A DNA stretch of 64,000 nucleotides, taken from JAAYJR01 sp964611525 (GTDB lineage Bacteria > Bacteroidota > Bacteroidia > Bacteroidales > Prolixibacteraceae). Positions 34,892 through 44,121 of the stretch are shown in pieces (position 1 is the first letter of the stretch; the number at the start of each line of letters is the position of its first letter). The stretch lies in contig CAZTAL010000049.1 in assembly GCA_964611525.1 (NCBI GenBank), positions 1 through 64,000 on the forward strand. Direction: 5' to 3'. A program made the translations under genes and the position numbers. Under the pieces are notes generated by a model, which saw nothing but the letters and a program-made list of their open reading frames with translations, was not told the DNA's origin and searched no databases.

Positions 34892-36286
34892 TTAATATGT
34901 TTGTCTTTCAGAATGAAGAAAAGCAGCGAATTGTTGTTCAAAGCCGTCCAGCGGAGCTTTAGCCTGCGGAAAAACCACTTCATGATTTTCATTTAGCAGA
35001 AAGCATACGGGGAAAGACTTAATTCTGTATTTTTCAATATTTTTACCATTGTCATCTACAAGGTGAACGCCGGGGATATCCTGTTTATCAAGAAATATTT
35101 TCATTTCAATGAGATCAGTTTTTTTAAGTATTATGTATATTTCAAGATATTTGTGGAATTTGTCCTCAATTTTTTTGAGATACTTAAGATGTTCCCTGCA
35201 CACCATCATTTCTATATCCGCAAAAATCAGGTATTTGAATTTACTGTTGTTTCCTCCTGTACAGACTTCTTCTCCGTCAGTATTTTCAAGGCAAATAGAT
35301 GGAGCTGTGGTACCAGCACGAAGAAACTTCAGTTTTTTCAATACCTTTAAGGATATTTCACGAATATACTTATCCGTGTTACCCGCAAGATAATCTGAAG
35401 CTATTATCTCAAGGATTGCATTCTGTGGAAAATCACCTGAATAATACCCATCATGCAGCATTTTCAAAAAAGCCAGCTCTACCATTGTTCCAGTTAAGAG
35501 ATAGTTATTTTTTATAAACTCGGTAAGGAATGCTGTATTAGCAGAGGCTACTGCTTTATATATTTTATCATATTGAGCGGATTTTGCTTCTAAACCAAGC
35601 TTATTTGTATATAGTTTATCAAAAAGTTCCATGAATGCCGGGTGTTCATGAAAATTGCAATCTACAGATGACATTAATTCCCCGTTTTTTTTAGCATCCA
35701 GCCGAAAGGCATCTGTTTTAACGGACTTCAACTTTAATTTTTTATGGAGATATAAAGTTTCCGGTTCTTTGAAATCAAAATTTTGATCCATGTAAACAGT
35801 AATAGAATCGAATGCTTCTTTTGATTGCCTGAAATAGAGCTGGTTAAAAAATTTATCAGTCAGTTTGTTTAGCTGTGCGTCAAAATGCGAAATTTTATCA
35901 GTCAGATTATTACCGGATTCTGTAGCAAACCAAAATTCAACTGGATCAAAAAAAGGATTTTTTTCATCTGCAAAGGATTTTTCCCTAAGTGGAGGCATCA
36001 TAAGCTCAATGGTTTTTCCAGGCTCCAGGAAAAGCATCCCGCGATATATTCCAAAATCACAAAATACATAGGCAGTATTGCTGACAGTTAATTCTTTTTT
36101 ACTACATCCTTTCTGATCAACTTTTAAAGAAAAAACCGGTATTTTATTTTTAGTTACAGGATCTGTATATTTGAAGAAGTGAAGATCTTTTCCAGCATAT
36201 TCCTTATTATTCAGATATATAACTGTAGCAGGGGTTGTCCGGCTAATTGTCGAAATAATAATAATTAAGAGAAACAACCTGGTCAT
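34892..36286 (-). CDS. Secreted thioredoxin-like protein with degenerate active site
   Basis: A 464-residue protein with a signal peptide (MTRLFLLIIIISTISRTTPA), a middle part of about 300 residues without a named domain (beta-rich start, then helical), and a C-terminal thioredoxin fold (about 320-455). It begins GTTAPSICLENTDG and ends with the cis-proline segment KSFPVCFLLNENHEVVF. Where TlpA-type proteins have CxxC it has MMVCREHLKYL, a single cysteine, so a normal disulfide exchange is unlikely. Bacteroidota have many TlpA/DUF5106-like proteins of this layout. It is upstream of coaD's end by 10 bp on the same strand. Confidence 0.72.
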   Translation of the reverse strand: MTRLFLLIIIISTISRTTPATVIYLNNKEYAGKDLHFFKYTDPVTKNKIPVFSLKVDQKGCSKKELTVSNTAYVFCDFGIYRGMLFLEPGKTIELMMPPLREKSFADEKNPFFDPVEFWFATESGNNLTDKISHFDAQLNKLTDKFFNQLYFRQSKEAFDSITVYMDQNFDFKEPETLYLHKKLKLKSVKTDAFRLDAKKNGELMSSVDCNFHEHPAFMELFDKLYTNKLGLEAKSAQYDKIYKAVASANTAFLTEFIKNNYLLTGTMVELAFLKMLHDGYYSGDFPQNAILEIIASDYLAGNTDKYIREISLKVLKKLKFLRAGTTAPSICLENTDGEEVCTGGNNSKFKYLIFADIEMMVCREHLKYLKKIEDKFHKYLEIYIILKKTDLIEMKIFLDKQDIPGVHLVDDNGKNIEKYRIKSFPVCFLLNENHEVVFPQAKAPLDGFEQQFAAFLHSERQTY

Positions 36287-36296
36287 TACGAATATT

Positions 36297-36782
36297 TTAT
36301 TCTTTAATATCCCTTTTAAATTCTTCTAAATCGAGGCATGACGGCAGGAACATACTTGCATCTCCGCCATGAAAAACAATATCGCGGATAATTGTTGCAT
36401 TTACAGGGGTGTGCTCCGGAAGGGTAAGCAGGAAAATAGTTTCAATTTCAGGATGCATTTTTTTATTCACTTGGGCAATTGCCCTTTCATATTCAAAATC
36501 GGATGAAGTCCTTAGTCCCCTCAGAATATATTTTGCCCCTACTTTCTTACAGAAGTCAACCGTTAAACCTTCGTGTACCTGCACTTCAATTTTTTTATCA
36601 TTTTCAAATACCTGTTTGATCCACTTCACTCTCTTTTCAATTGGGAAAAAGGATTTTTTATTGGCATTATATCCCACCATTATTATAATTTTATCGTATA
36701 GAGAAAGGCTTCTTCTAACAATTGATTCATGTCCGATTGTAAAAGGATCAAACGACCCGGGAAATATAGCTATTCTCTCCAT
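36297..36782 (-). CDS. coaD: Phosphopantetheine adenylyltransferase
   Basis: CoaD makes dephospho-CoA from 4'-phosphopantetheine and ATP, the fourth step of coenzyme A synthesis. The 161-residue enzyme has the nucleotidyltransferase motif FPGSFDPFTIGHESIVRR (the T-x-G-H form), YILRGLRTSSDFEYERAIAQ and the C-terminal NATIIRDIVFHGGDASMFL. The length is normal. It is followed 10 bp later by the secreted thioredoxin-like gene. Together with panB at 49.3 kb two steps of the pantothenate/CoA route are in this window, but they are not clustered. Confidence 0.95.
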   Translation of the reverse strand: MERIAIFPGSFDPFTIGHESIVRRSLSLYDKIIIMVGYNANKKSFFPIEKRVKWIKQVFENDKKIEVQVHEGLTVDFCKKVGAKYILRGLRTSSDFEYERAIAQVNKKMHPEIETIFLLTLPEHTPVNATIIRDIVFHGGDASMFLPSCLDLEEFKRDIKE

Positions 36783-37021
36783 TTTTAAAATTAATTTTTA
36801 TCCTGGAACGGCCGTTAATTTTAATTTATTGCCTTTGCACGGTTTTCAGGCTGATAAATTAAGTTAATTATCTGAAAAAACAAATCTTTTCTCACTGTTT
36901 ATTGATCTTTCCGGTGATTCAGAACTATAAATGTGCATCTGTTTCAGGGTATATGATTAAGCAGTATAACAGTTTTAATATAAAAAGAATATTTTATGGA
37001 TTATTTTTAAAGTTAGTTGCT

Positions 37022-37029
37022 TATTTTTG
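37022..37029 (+). promoter_or_regulatory. Possible -7 element of the glycan operon
   Basis: TATTTTTG fits TAnnTTTG, 47 bp upstream of the GT2 start codon. No clean TTG is present at the expected -33 distance. Confidence 0.35.
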
Positions 37030-37076
37030 ACGGATCTTAAAGATATACTTTATTATACAGAAATATTTAAACGAGA

Positions 37077-37790
37077 ATGGTATTATCAATTATTATTCCG
37101 GTTTTTAATGAGGAAAAAACCATAGAGACCATTTTGGACCGTTTGCTGGGTGTACAACTTTTGTTCGGTTATAAGAAAGAGATAATCATGGTTAATGACT
37201 GCTCTGATGATAAGTCCGGCGAAGTGATTGAAAAATATATCAACGAGCATCCGGGAGATAATTTAAAGCTTTTTAATCAGCCCGTCAATATGGGCAAGGG
37301 AGCTGCCCTGCACCGGGGTATTGCAGAAGCATCGGGTGACTATATTTTGATCCAGGATGCGGACCTTGAATATGATCCGAGAGAATATAATAATCTGTTG
37401 AAACCCGTGGCCGAGGGATATGCAGATGTAGTTTACGGCTCCCGGTTTATGGGCGGTAATCCTCACAGGATATTGTTTTTCTGGCATTCTATCGGTAATA
37501 AGTTGCTTACTACTGTTTCTAATATATTTACCAATTTGAACCTTACCGATATGGAGACCTGTTATAAGCTGTTTTGTGCAGAGGTTATTAAAAATCTCGA
37601 TCTCAAAGAAAACCGGTTTGGCTTTGAACCGGAAGTTACGGCAAAAGTAGCAAGGGTGCCGGGAGTACGAATTTATGAAGTTGGAATTTCATATTACGGC
37701 CGCACTTACGAAGAGGGGAAAAAAATCAACTGGCGTGATGGTCTCAGGGCATTATGGTGTGTTTTAAAATACAACATTTTTTGTCGTTAA
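37077..37790 (+). CDS. GT2-family glycosyltransferase (polyprenol-phosphate mannosyl/glucosyl type)
   Basis: A 237-residue GT-A-fold enzyme. It starts LSIIIPVFNEEKTIETILDR, then has VNDCSDDKSG and the DXD-like metal site IQDADLEYDPREYN, with RFGFEPEVTAKVAR further on. It lacks C-terminal membrane helices, as in soluble dolichol-phosphate-mannose synthase-like proteins. The most likely product is a polyprenyl-phosphate sugar for the membrane glycosyltransferases that follow (methyltransferase, then two GT-C-like proteins, gaps 63, 23 and 13 bp). The sugar and acceptor are not determined. Confidence 0.87.
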   Translation: MVLSIIIPVFNEEKTIETILDRLLGVQLLFGYKKEIIMVNDCSDDKSGEVIEKYINEHPGDNLKLFNQPVNMGKGAALHRGIAEASGDYILIQDADLEYDPREYNNLLKPVAEGYADVVYGSRFMGGNPHRILFFWHSIGNKLLTTVSNIFTNLNLTDMETCYKLFCAEVIKNLDLKENRFGFEPEVTAKVARVPGVRIYEVGISYYGRTYEEGKKINWRDGLRALWCVLKYNIFCR

Positions 37791-37853
37791 AGCTATTTTT
37801 AAGATATTATAATAAGGAAAACATGAAAAAGAGCCCAATATCTATAAATTAAT

Positions 37854-38582
37854 ATGAGTGAGCTAACAGAGAATTCAAAATACGGAACAGAAACATTGGA
37901 AATAATATCTGCAGCGGACAATTTTAACCGGTGGATGTACGAGACTATACGTCCTTATTGTCATGGAAATATTCTTGAGATAGGAAGCGGCATTGGCAAT
38001 ATATCACAATTTTTTGTGAAAGATGGAGCGGATATTACTATTAGTGATATTGATATTAGTTATTTCTCAGATTTAGAAAATAAATTCCGTGGCTTTTCAA
38101 GTTTAAAAGGAATTCACCAGATTGATCTATCGGAAAAAAAAATTGAAAAAAAATATCCTGACTTGATTGGCAAATTTGACACAGTTTTCACACTAAATGT
38201 TGTGGAACACATCGAAGATCACCGCCAGGCTCTTGAAAATGCCTACAAGATGCTTCGTGCAGGAGGAAGAGTTATAATTTTAGTCCCTGCTTTTAAGTGG
38301 CTTTATAATGGTTTTGATGAACAGTTGGGACATTACCGAAGATATAATGTAAGAATATTAAAAAAATTGCTGGAGTCAACCGGATTTCGTGTTACCCTGT
38401 CAAGGTATTTTAATTTTGTCGGAATCTTGGGGTGGTATTTTTCCGGAAATATCCTTAGGAAAAAAATGATTCCCGATGGCCAAATGCGGCTATATAATCA
38501 TTTGGTTCCTGTTTGGCGTTTAATCGATTTTTTTACACACCGGTTTGCAGGACTTTCAGTAATACAAGTGGGTGAAAAATAA
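37854..38582 (+). CDS. Class I SAM-dependent methyltransferase
   Basis: A 242-residue protein with the Rossmann-fold methyltransferase motif I ILEIGSGIGNISQFFVKDGA (about residues 40-58), motif II-like ITISDIDISYF, motif FDTVFTLNVVEHIEDHRQAL and the post-motif MLRAGGRVIILVPAFKWLY. It is of the Methyltransf_11/12 type. The acceptor is unknown; its place directly after the glycosyltransferase suggests a glycan or lipid substrate. Translation begins 63 bp after the previous stop. Confidence 0.87.
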   Translation: MSELTENSKYGTETLEIISAADNFNRWMYETIRPYCHGNILEIGSGIGNISQFFVKDGADITISDIDISYFSDLENKFRGFSSLKGIHQIDLSEKKIEKKYPDLIGKFDTVFTLNVVEHIEDHRQALENAYKMLRAGGRVIILVPAFKWLYNGFDEQLGHYRRYNVRILKKLLESTGFRVTLSRYFNFVGILGWYFSGNILRKKMIPDGQMRLYNHLVPVWRLIDFFTHRFAGLSVIQVGEK

Positions 38583-38605
38583 ACAAAGTATTTTAACATG
38601 AAGTC

Positions 38606-40297
38606 ATGAATCGGTGGTTACAAAAGAAAATAAGCTGGAAAATAATTTCGGGATGGGTCTTTATTGTGCTTGCTTTATTAATTATTCAGCGACACCAAAA
38701 TACCGGGTATTTTAACTGGCGGAGCAAGATGTGGAGTGATTCGGCAGGTTATTATATTTATTCTCCGGCATTATTTATATACAGATTTGATGCCTCTGAT
38801 CTACCGGAAAATATTGTTGAAAAAACAGGAAAAGGATTTACTATTAATGAAAAGGGCAAAATAGTTACCCGTTACTCATACGGTGTAGCTCTTTTACAAT
38901 CACCTTTTTTCTTTGCTATACATTTTATGGTGGATTTAACGGGGCAGAAACAAGATGGTTTTTCAGGCATTTATCATTTTGTTTCGAGTTTATCTGCGTT
39001 GTTCTATGCCTTCACAGGATTATTATTACTATGGAGGTTTTTACGATACTATTTCAGCAAAATTATTGCCTTTCTTTCTATCGCTACCATTTTCCTGGGA
39101 ACCAACCTGATTTATTATACCATTGATGCTACAGGGATGTCGCATATCTACTCTTTCTTTTTATTTTCAGCACTTCTTTTAGTTTCAAAGAAGTTTTACT
39201 CAGAAACTGAATCTCGAAATAAAAGCATGTACTTTATTCTGATTGCGTTTACCAGTGCTCTGATTGTCTTGATCCGGCCAACTAATCTTGCTTTTATCGG
39301 ATTGGCCTTTCTGCTGGATATAAAATCGATGAAAGAATTTAAAAACCGTTTAAAGAAAGTTTTTATTCCAGAATATTTATTGATGGCTATTGTAGTTATT
39401 TTAATGGTTTTTTCACCACAATTGTTATATTGGAAATATGCTTCGGGAAGTTATATTACCAATCCCTATAAGGGTTATGGCTTTTCTAACTGGGCATCTC
39501 CACAAATTGCTGAATTTTTATTTTCACCTAACAACGGACTCTTTCCGTATAATCCTATTTATTTTATAATATTTTTCGCGCTGTTTTATATGATTTATAA
39601 AAAACAGCATAATGGTTATTATATTTTAATAATTTTCGCCGGACTTATTTATCTTTTTTCTTCATGGTTTATTTTTTCTTTCGGATGCGGATTCGGGAGC
39701 CGTAATTTTGTAGAATATACTACAATTTTTGCATTACCGCTAGGATATCTGTTTCAAAAATCCGCATTAAAATCTAAACAGTTCAGGAGAATATTTTCCA
39801 TTATTATCTTGTTTTTTATTTTGATAAATTTAAAGTTAGTTTCTGCCTATGATAAGTGTTTTTTAGAAGGTGAGTGGGATTTTAAAGAGTATGCCTACTT
39901 TTTAAAAAGCAGAAAGTGTACAAGGAGAATTCTATATTCCAGTAAACAATTATTGACTCCGGCAAAAGAATTTTCAAAAGGTATAAGGATAAATTTGAAA
40001 AATAATACGCTGGTAAATTATAGAAAAGCTTTTGTTTCTGTTGATGCTAAAATTTATGATCCTAACATTGAGGCTGCTATTGTAGCAACTATTGTTTCAA
40101 ACGATTCAACTATTTATTGGAATGGATATCCATTAAAAATGGGTTACGATTTTAATAGATTGGGAGAAAAACAGAGGATCAAAGCTGACTTTTGGTTTTC
40201 CAGGTACTATACCATAAAATCTGAATTGTCAACCTTTATATGGAATATGGGCAAGGATTCTCTGGAAATTTCGGAATTTAAAATTCGTTTGGAATAA
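38606..40297 (+). CDS. Multi-spanning GT-C-like membrane protein, paralog 1
   Basis: A 563-residue membrane protein with about eleven helices. The first loop carries acidic residues (WSDSAGYYIYSPALFIY), the region where GT-C glycosyltransferases bind the polyprenyl-phosphate sugar. The C-terminal 130 residues (about 430-563) are soluble and beta-rich. It is a clear paralog of the next gene: both share the arrangement YYxY-P-A-x-x-IY, GVAL/GLAI, the IFLGTNLIYYTID and VVLATNLMYYVIS segments, and MSHIY / MPHVY. No catalytic motif is diagnostic, so the activity is an inference from topology and context. Confidence 0.75.
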   Translation: MNRWLQKKISWKIISGWVFIVLALLIIQRHQNTGYFNWRSKMWSDSAGYYIYSPALFIYRFDASDLPENIVEKTGKGFTINEKGKIVTRYSYGVALLQSPFFFAIHFMVDLTGQKQDGFSGIYHFVSSLSALFYAFTGLLLLWRFLRYYFSKIIAFLSIATIFLGTNLIYYTIDATGMSHIYSFFLFSALLLVSKKFYSETESRNKSMYFILIAFTSALIVLIRPTNLAFIGLAFLLDIKSMKEFKNRLKKVFIPEYLLMAIVVILMVFSPQLLYWKYASGSYITNPYKGYGFSNWASPQIAEFLFSPNNGLFPYNPIYFIIFFALFYMIYKKQHNGYYILIIFAGLIYLFSSWFIFSFGCGFGSRNFVEYTTIFALPLGYLFQKSALKSKQFRRIFSIIILFFILINLKLVSAYDKCFLEGEWDFKEYAYFLKSRKCTRRILYSSKQLLTPAKEFSKGIRINLKNNTLVNYRKAFVSVDAKIYDPNIEAAIVATIVSNDSTIYWNGYPLKMGYDFNRLGEKQRIKADFWFSRYYTIKSELSTFIWNMGKDSLEISEFKIRLE

Positions 40298-40310
40298 TTA
40301 TTTCCTCACA

Positions 40311-41675
40311 ATGAAACAGGGTATGCAAAAAAATAGATTGTCGAAATGGACTATATTGCTGGTGGTTATAATTTGTAGCTGGTATGGTAGGAATCTCGAT
40401 AGCTGGGGGAAAAACCATGTGATTCAGAATGATGTTATTTCCTATTATGCATATTTGCCGGCTGTAATCATTTTTAATGACCTGGATTTTGAGTTCTTAA
40501 AAGATTTACCTGACGATTTTGAAGGTAAAATATGGTTGCAAACAGCACCAAACGGAAAGCCTATACTGCGTATGACTATGGGATTGGCTATTTTGTGGAT
40601 TCCCTTTTTTTTACTGGCACATTTAGCTGCCCATTTAACAGGTTTTTCTACTTTCGGATATTCTTGTCCTTACAGCTTATCCATATTTCTGGCTGCTATT
40701 TTTTATCTTGCGACAGGATTGTATTTTTTAAGGAAAATCCTGTTGGGTTATTTTTCGGATGTGGTCACTGTGATTACCATGTTGACTGTTGTGTTGGCTA
40801 CCAACCTGATGTATTATGTGATTTCAGAGCCAGGTATGCCGCATGTATATAATTTTGTTCTTATTACAGTTTTAATTTTTTATTCCCTTAAGTGGACGGA
40901 AAAATCCTCATTGGGAAATACATTGATTCTTGGGTTCCTTACAGGCATTATTGTTTTGATCCGTCCTGTAAATGTACTGGTTATATTTTTCCCGGCTTTA
41001 ATTGGAGTTTGCTCTCTAAATGATTTTAAGAACCGTTTGTTAATTCATTGGAAAATGATCCTGCTGGCAATATTTTTTGCATTTCTGGTTTTGGTTCCGC
41101 AACTTCTTTATTGGAAAATGCAAACCGGACATTTCATTTTTAATTCATATATGAATGCAGGAAAATTTTTTTTTCTGAAACCTCACATAATAGATGGTCT
41201 TTTTAGTTACAGAAAAGGTTGGTTTGTATACACCCCTGTAATGGTTCTGGCTATTGCAGGAATTATCTGGATGAGGAAGAAGACACCTTTACTTTTTTTT
41301 CCGGTGATATTATTTATAATAGTGAATATATATATTGTATACAGTTGGTGGTGCTGGTGGTATGGCGGAAGTTACGGTTCACGCCCCATGATTGATATGT
41401 ATGGTGTGATGGCCATTCCTTTGGCTGTTTTTATTGACAGAGTATGGAACAGCAAAAAATGGTTAAGAGCTATTTTGGGTGTTTTGCTAATTACATTTAT
41501 ATGGCTTAACCAGTTCCAGATGTCTCAATACCGTACATCGCTTTTACATTGGGACAGCATGACTAAAGAAGCTTACTGGAAAATTTTCGGTAAAAAACAC
41601 TGGCCGGAAGGATATGACAAAATGATAAAAATACCCGATTATAATAAGGCGCTAAAGGGAGAAGATGAATATTAA
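40311..41675 (+). CDS. Multi-spanning GT-C-like membrane protein, paralog 2
   Basis: A 454-residue relative of the preceding gene, lacking its C-terminal soluble domain. The first luminal loop has NDVISYYAYLPAVIIF with an acidic residue near the membrane, and further helices keep the paralog positions TMLTVVLATNLMYYVISEPG, LIRPVNVLVIFF and CWWYGGSYGSRPMIDMYGV. The last segment resembles the late periplasmic loop of GT-C enzymes. It is 13 bp after paralog 1, the last of the four-gene operon. A tandem duplication with divergent sugar or acceptor use is likely. Confidence 0.75.
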   Translation: MKQGMQKNRLSKWTILLVVIICSWYGRNLDSWGKNHVIQNDVISYYAYLPAVIIFNDLDFEFLKDLPDDFEGKIWLQTAPNGKPILRMTMGLAILWIPFFLLAHLAAHLTGFSTFGYSCPYSLSIFLAAIFYLATGLYFLRKILLGYFSDVVTVITMLTVVLATNLMYYVISEPGMPHVYNFVLITVLIFYSLKWTEKSSLGNTLILGFLTGIIVLIRPVNVLVIFFPALIGVCSLNDFKNRLLIHWKMILLAIFFAFLVLVPQLLYWKMQTGHFIFNSYMNAGKFFFLKPHIIDGLFSYRKGWFVYTPVMVLAIAGIIWMRKKTPLLFFPVILFIIVNIYIVYSWWCWWYGGSYGSRPMIDMYGVMAIPLAVFIDRVWNSKKWLRAILGVLLITFIWLNQFQMSQYRTSLLHWDSMTKEAYWKIFGKKHWPEGYDKMIKIPDYNKALKGEDEY

Positions 41676-41724
41676 AATTACTGGTTGCATGATTATTATA
41701 GTAGCCTTTGATATTCATGATATG

Positions 41725-41862
41725 AACCTAGTCTAAAAAGGTGCTTCGCTCATTTTTTAGGCAAATTTAAAAAAGTTATCACACTGATTTTTAGATATCT
41801 ACAAAATGGTGTAAAGTATTAACCAATAAAAATTAAAATTTTTATACTGAACTCATGATATT
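41725..41862. repeat. Dispersed intergenic repeat family A, copy 2
   Basis: Matches 15465-15601 (CTAGTCTAAAAAGGTGCTTC at the left, TTTTTATACTGAACTCATGA at the right). It fills most of the gap between two convergent genes. The TCATGA palindromes at both ends (41715 region and 41851 region) give it short imperfect terminal inversions. Confidence 0.55.
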
Positions 41863-41883
41863 ATTCTGCAAGTATAATAGTAT

Positions 41884-43575
41884 TTATTGATTATCATCAG
41901 TTGAGACTAAGTTTGAGTCTGGTTTTAAGGTAAGCTGATAAATAACATCTTTGTTTATTTCATTTCTGAATAAAAGTTCTCTTTCAGCAATAAAACCTGA
42001 TTCACTTTCATCTTTAAGTTTTGCCAATGTACGGTTATATAGTTCCTGATCATCACGTTCCATGTAGAGATAAATATTTTTTCCTGAATTGATAATCTTC
42101 CGGGCATCGAATTTTTTAACCCAATAATTTAGGTTGTCATTCCATGTAAAATAGTTAAAAGTGTATGGATAAAGCTTATCAAGCACCGGAGCATATTCTA
42201 TTTTCTTTTCGAAACTAGCCCAGGCAAGACTATAAGTGAGGGTGTATTCGATGAACGGAGAACCATAATCATGCGATGTAATTATTTTATAGTTGTTATC
42301 AGTATCCAGGGTAGAAACGAAATGCCATGTGCGTTTACGTGCTTCCACATCGGAAGCAATCGCTTCTGTTTTAATGTGTAACCAGCGATGGTTGTAATCC
42401 ACTTCCCAAATAATAAAAAGTAGTAAAATAATATTAAGGGAAATAGTTAATAATTTTCTGTGAGATAAATTTTTTATTGTCTCAATTATTGATAATATCA
42501 TAAGAGGAGAAAGCATTAGAGCCGGAATAAAATAATGATGGGAATAATGTTTCCCGATCATCAGCAGTTGCACTACAATAGTAACAGTTAAGGCAGTATT
42601 GAGATATACAATTTTTTTTACGGATCTTTTTCTTCGGATTACCAGGTATACTGAAAAAACGGAAATCATTGTAATGAACAGATAAAAATATTTTTTTTCC
42701 AGATTTATTAATTGTGCAATATTTGATCGTAAGGCAGTAAAATCAACGATATTTGATTCACCGCCACCATATTTTCCACTATGTAGAAAGATCGCTTTAA
42801 CCCAATTCCAGAAAATGTTGAACTGTAGTGTAACGGGAAAAGCAATAATAAAAAAGAACAGTAAGCTTCCGGCAATAAATAAAGTTTTTTTCTTCCATCC
42901 TTTAAGGATAATTAATGGTATCAATATAAACGGTAAGAAAGATAATTTTATGGATAGTCCGAATCCTGTTATTGCGGCAAAGAGCAGGGCATTAATAAAC
43001 GAATTGTCTTTTTGTTCATTATTAAAAGTTTTAATTGTAAGTAATGTCAGACAAATTATTGGGAAAAGCATAATAAGTTCAGGCGTTATGCGCCCGATAA
43101 GGTCATACCATATAACAGGAAGAAATGGGGTTGTTTGAATCAGTATTGCATATAAAATTGATTTTGTTTTGCTAAAAACATATCTGCCTGCATAAATTAA
43201 AAAGATTGCAGTGATAAATGTTATGGTAAGATTAGTAATTGACAGATAAAGATCGGGATGCATAAATACATCTTCAAGATAAGGGGTATCAACTGAACGT
43301 ATAAAATAAATTATTTTGAATACAACGGCTATGAACAGCTGGAGTGGAGTTCCGGGATGGTCTATGTGTGCTACTTTTAATACACCCTCTGACATGGTTA
43401 GTCCACTCATGAAATAGGTGTATTCGGGATCGCAGTTTCTGAGTGAGAGAGGGCCGATAATATTCCTGAAATAACTTCCGGCAATAAAATACAGAAGAGG
43501 AAAAATGAAAATTATAGCGTTCTTCCCATAGTTTCTACAGAAGTTCATGATCATATTTTTTGATCTGGTATTCAT
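41884..43575 (-). CDS. GT-C-like multi-spanning membrane protein
   Basis: A 563-residue protein with about ten to eleven membrane helices. The first loop has RNCDPEYTYFMSGLTMSEGV with acidic residues after the first helix, the place of the catalytic aspartate in GT-C/PMT-like transferases, and HIDHPGTPLQL follows. The C-terminal 130 residues are soluble. The first-loop layout (D/E near helix 1 followed by H-D-x-P-G) resembles bacterial glycosyltransferases of the ArnT/DUF2723 type. It lies on the other strand from, and converges with, the four-gene glycan operon. The substrate is unknown. Confidence 0.72.
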   Translation of the reverse strand: MNTRSKNMIMNFCRNYGKNAIIFIFPLLYFIAGSYFRNIIGPLSLRNCDPEYTYFMSGLTMSEGVLKVAHIDHPGTPLQLFIAVVFKIIYFIRSVDTPYLEDVFMHPDLYLSITNLTITFITAIFLIYAGRYVFSKTKSILYAILIQTTPFLPVIWYDLIGRITPELIMLFPIICLTLLTIKTFNNEQKDNSFINALLFAAITGFGLSIKLSFLPFILIPLIILKGWKKKTLFIAGSLLFFFIIAFPVTLQFNIFWNWVKAIFLHSGKYGGGESNIVDFTALRSNIAQLINLEKKYFYLFITMISVFSVYLVIRRKRSVKKIVYLNTALTVTIVVQLLMIGKHYSHHYFIPALMLSPLMILSIIETIKNLSHRKLLTISLNIILLLFIIWEVDYNHRWLHIKTEAIASDVEARKRTWHFVSTLDTDNNYKIITSHDYGSPFIEYTLTYSLAWASFEKKIEYAPVLDKLYPYTFNYFTWNDNLNYWVKKFDARKIINSGKNIYLYMERDDQELYNRTLAKLKDESESGFIAERELLFRNEINKDVIYQLTLKPDSNLVSTDDNQ

Positions 43576-44121
43576 TTATATATTTAATGATTTAGTGTTT
43601 ATTATAAAAAGTAAATTTATTTTTGTAATATCCTGATTATTAATTATAAATCAATCTTATATTGTCATCCGGATAAAAAATTAATTTTTGCTTTATTAAT
43701 AACATATCATAAAATGGTTATAATCCAACAACTATTTTATTATCCTGACAGTCGCGACAATTTTTAAAAGGAGATTAATCTACTTTTAAAATCCGGCTCA
43801 CCATTCAGAATAGTCTGTTTTTTACAGGTAAAAATAACAAGAAATATTATAATAAGTGGGGAATCCTGATAGTAGTAAAAATATATAGTTAAAATATTTA
43901 TAAAATAGATTAATTATTAATCATTTGTTCTTTAATTTTGCAATATATTTTTATTTTCAACATTTTTTAAGAAATGTTGTAATATTAAAAAAGAATATTA
44001 TTTTTTAATCAATGACTAATGCGAAGGATACGATTAAAAAGGAATATGAGAGAGCACTATTTATTTGTGTTCACTGATGTTTAATTAATTTATTTTCAAA
44101 TAATTATAAAATTTTAAAAGA
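43576..44121. other. 546-bp AT-rich intergenic region
   Basis: It separates two divergent genes. TAATTTTG at 43933-43940 fits the -7 element TAnnTTTG on the plus strand, but lies 180 bp from the flavoprotein start. I see no further gene, repeat or known RNA in this stretch. Confidence 0.35.
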
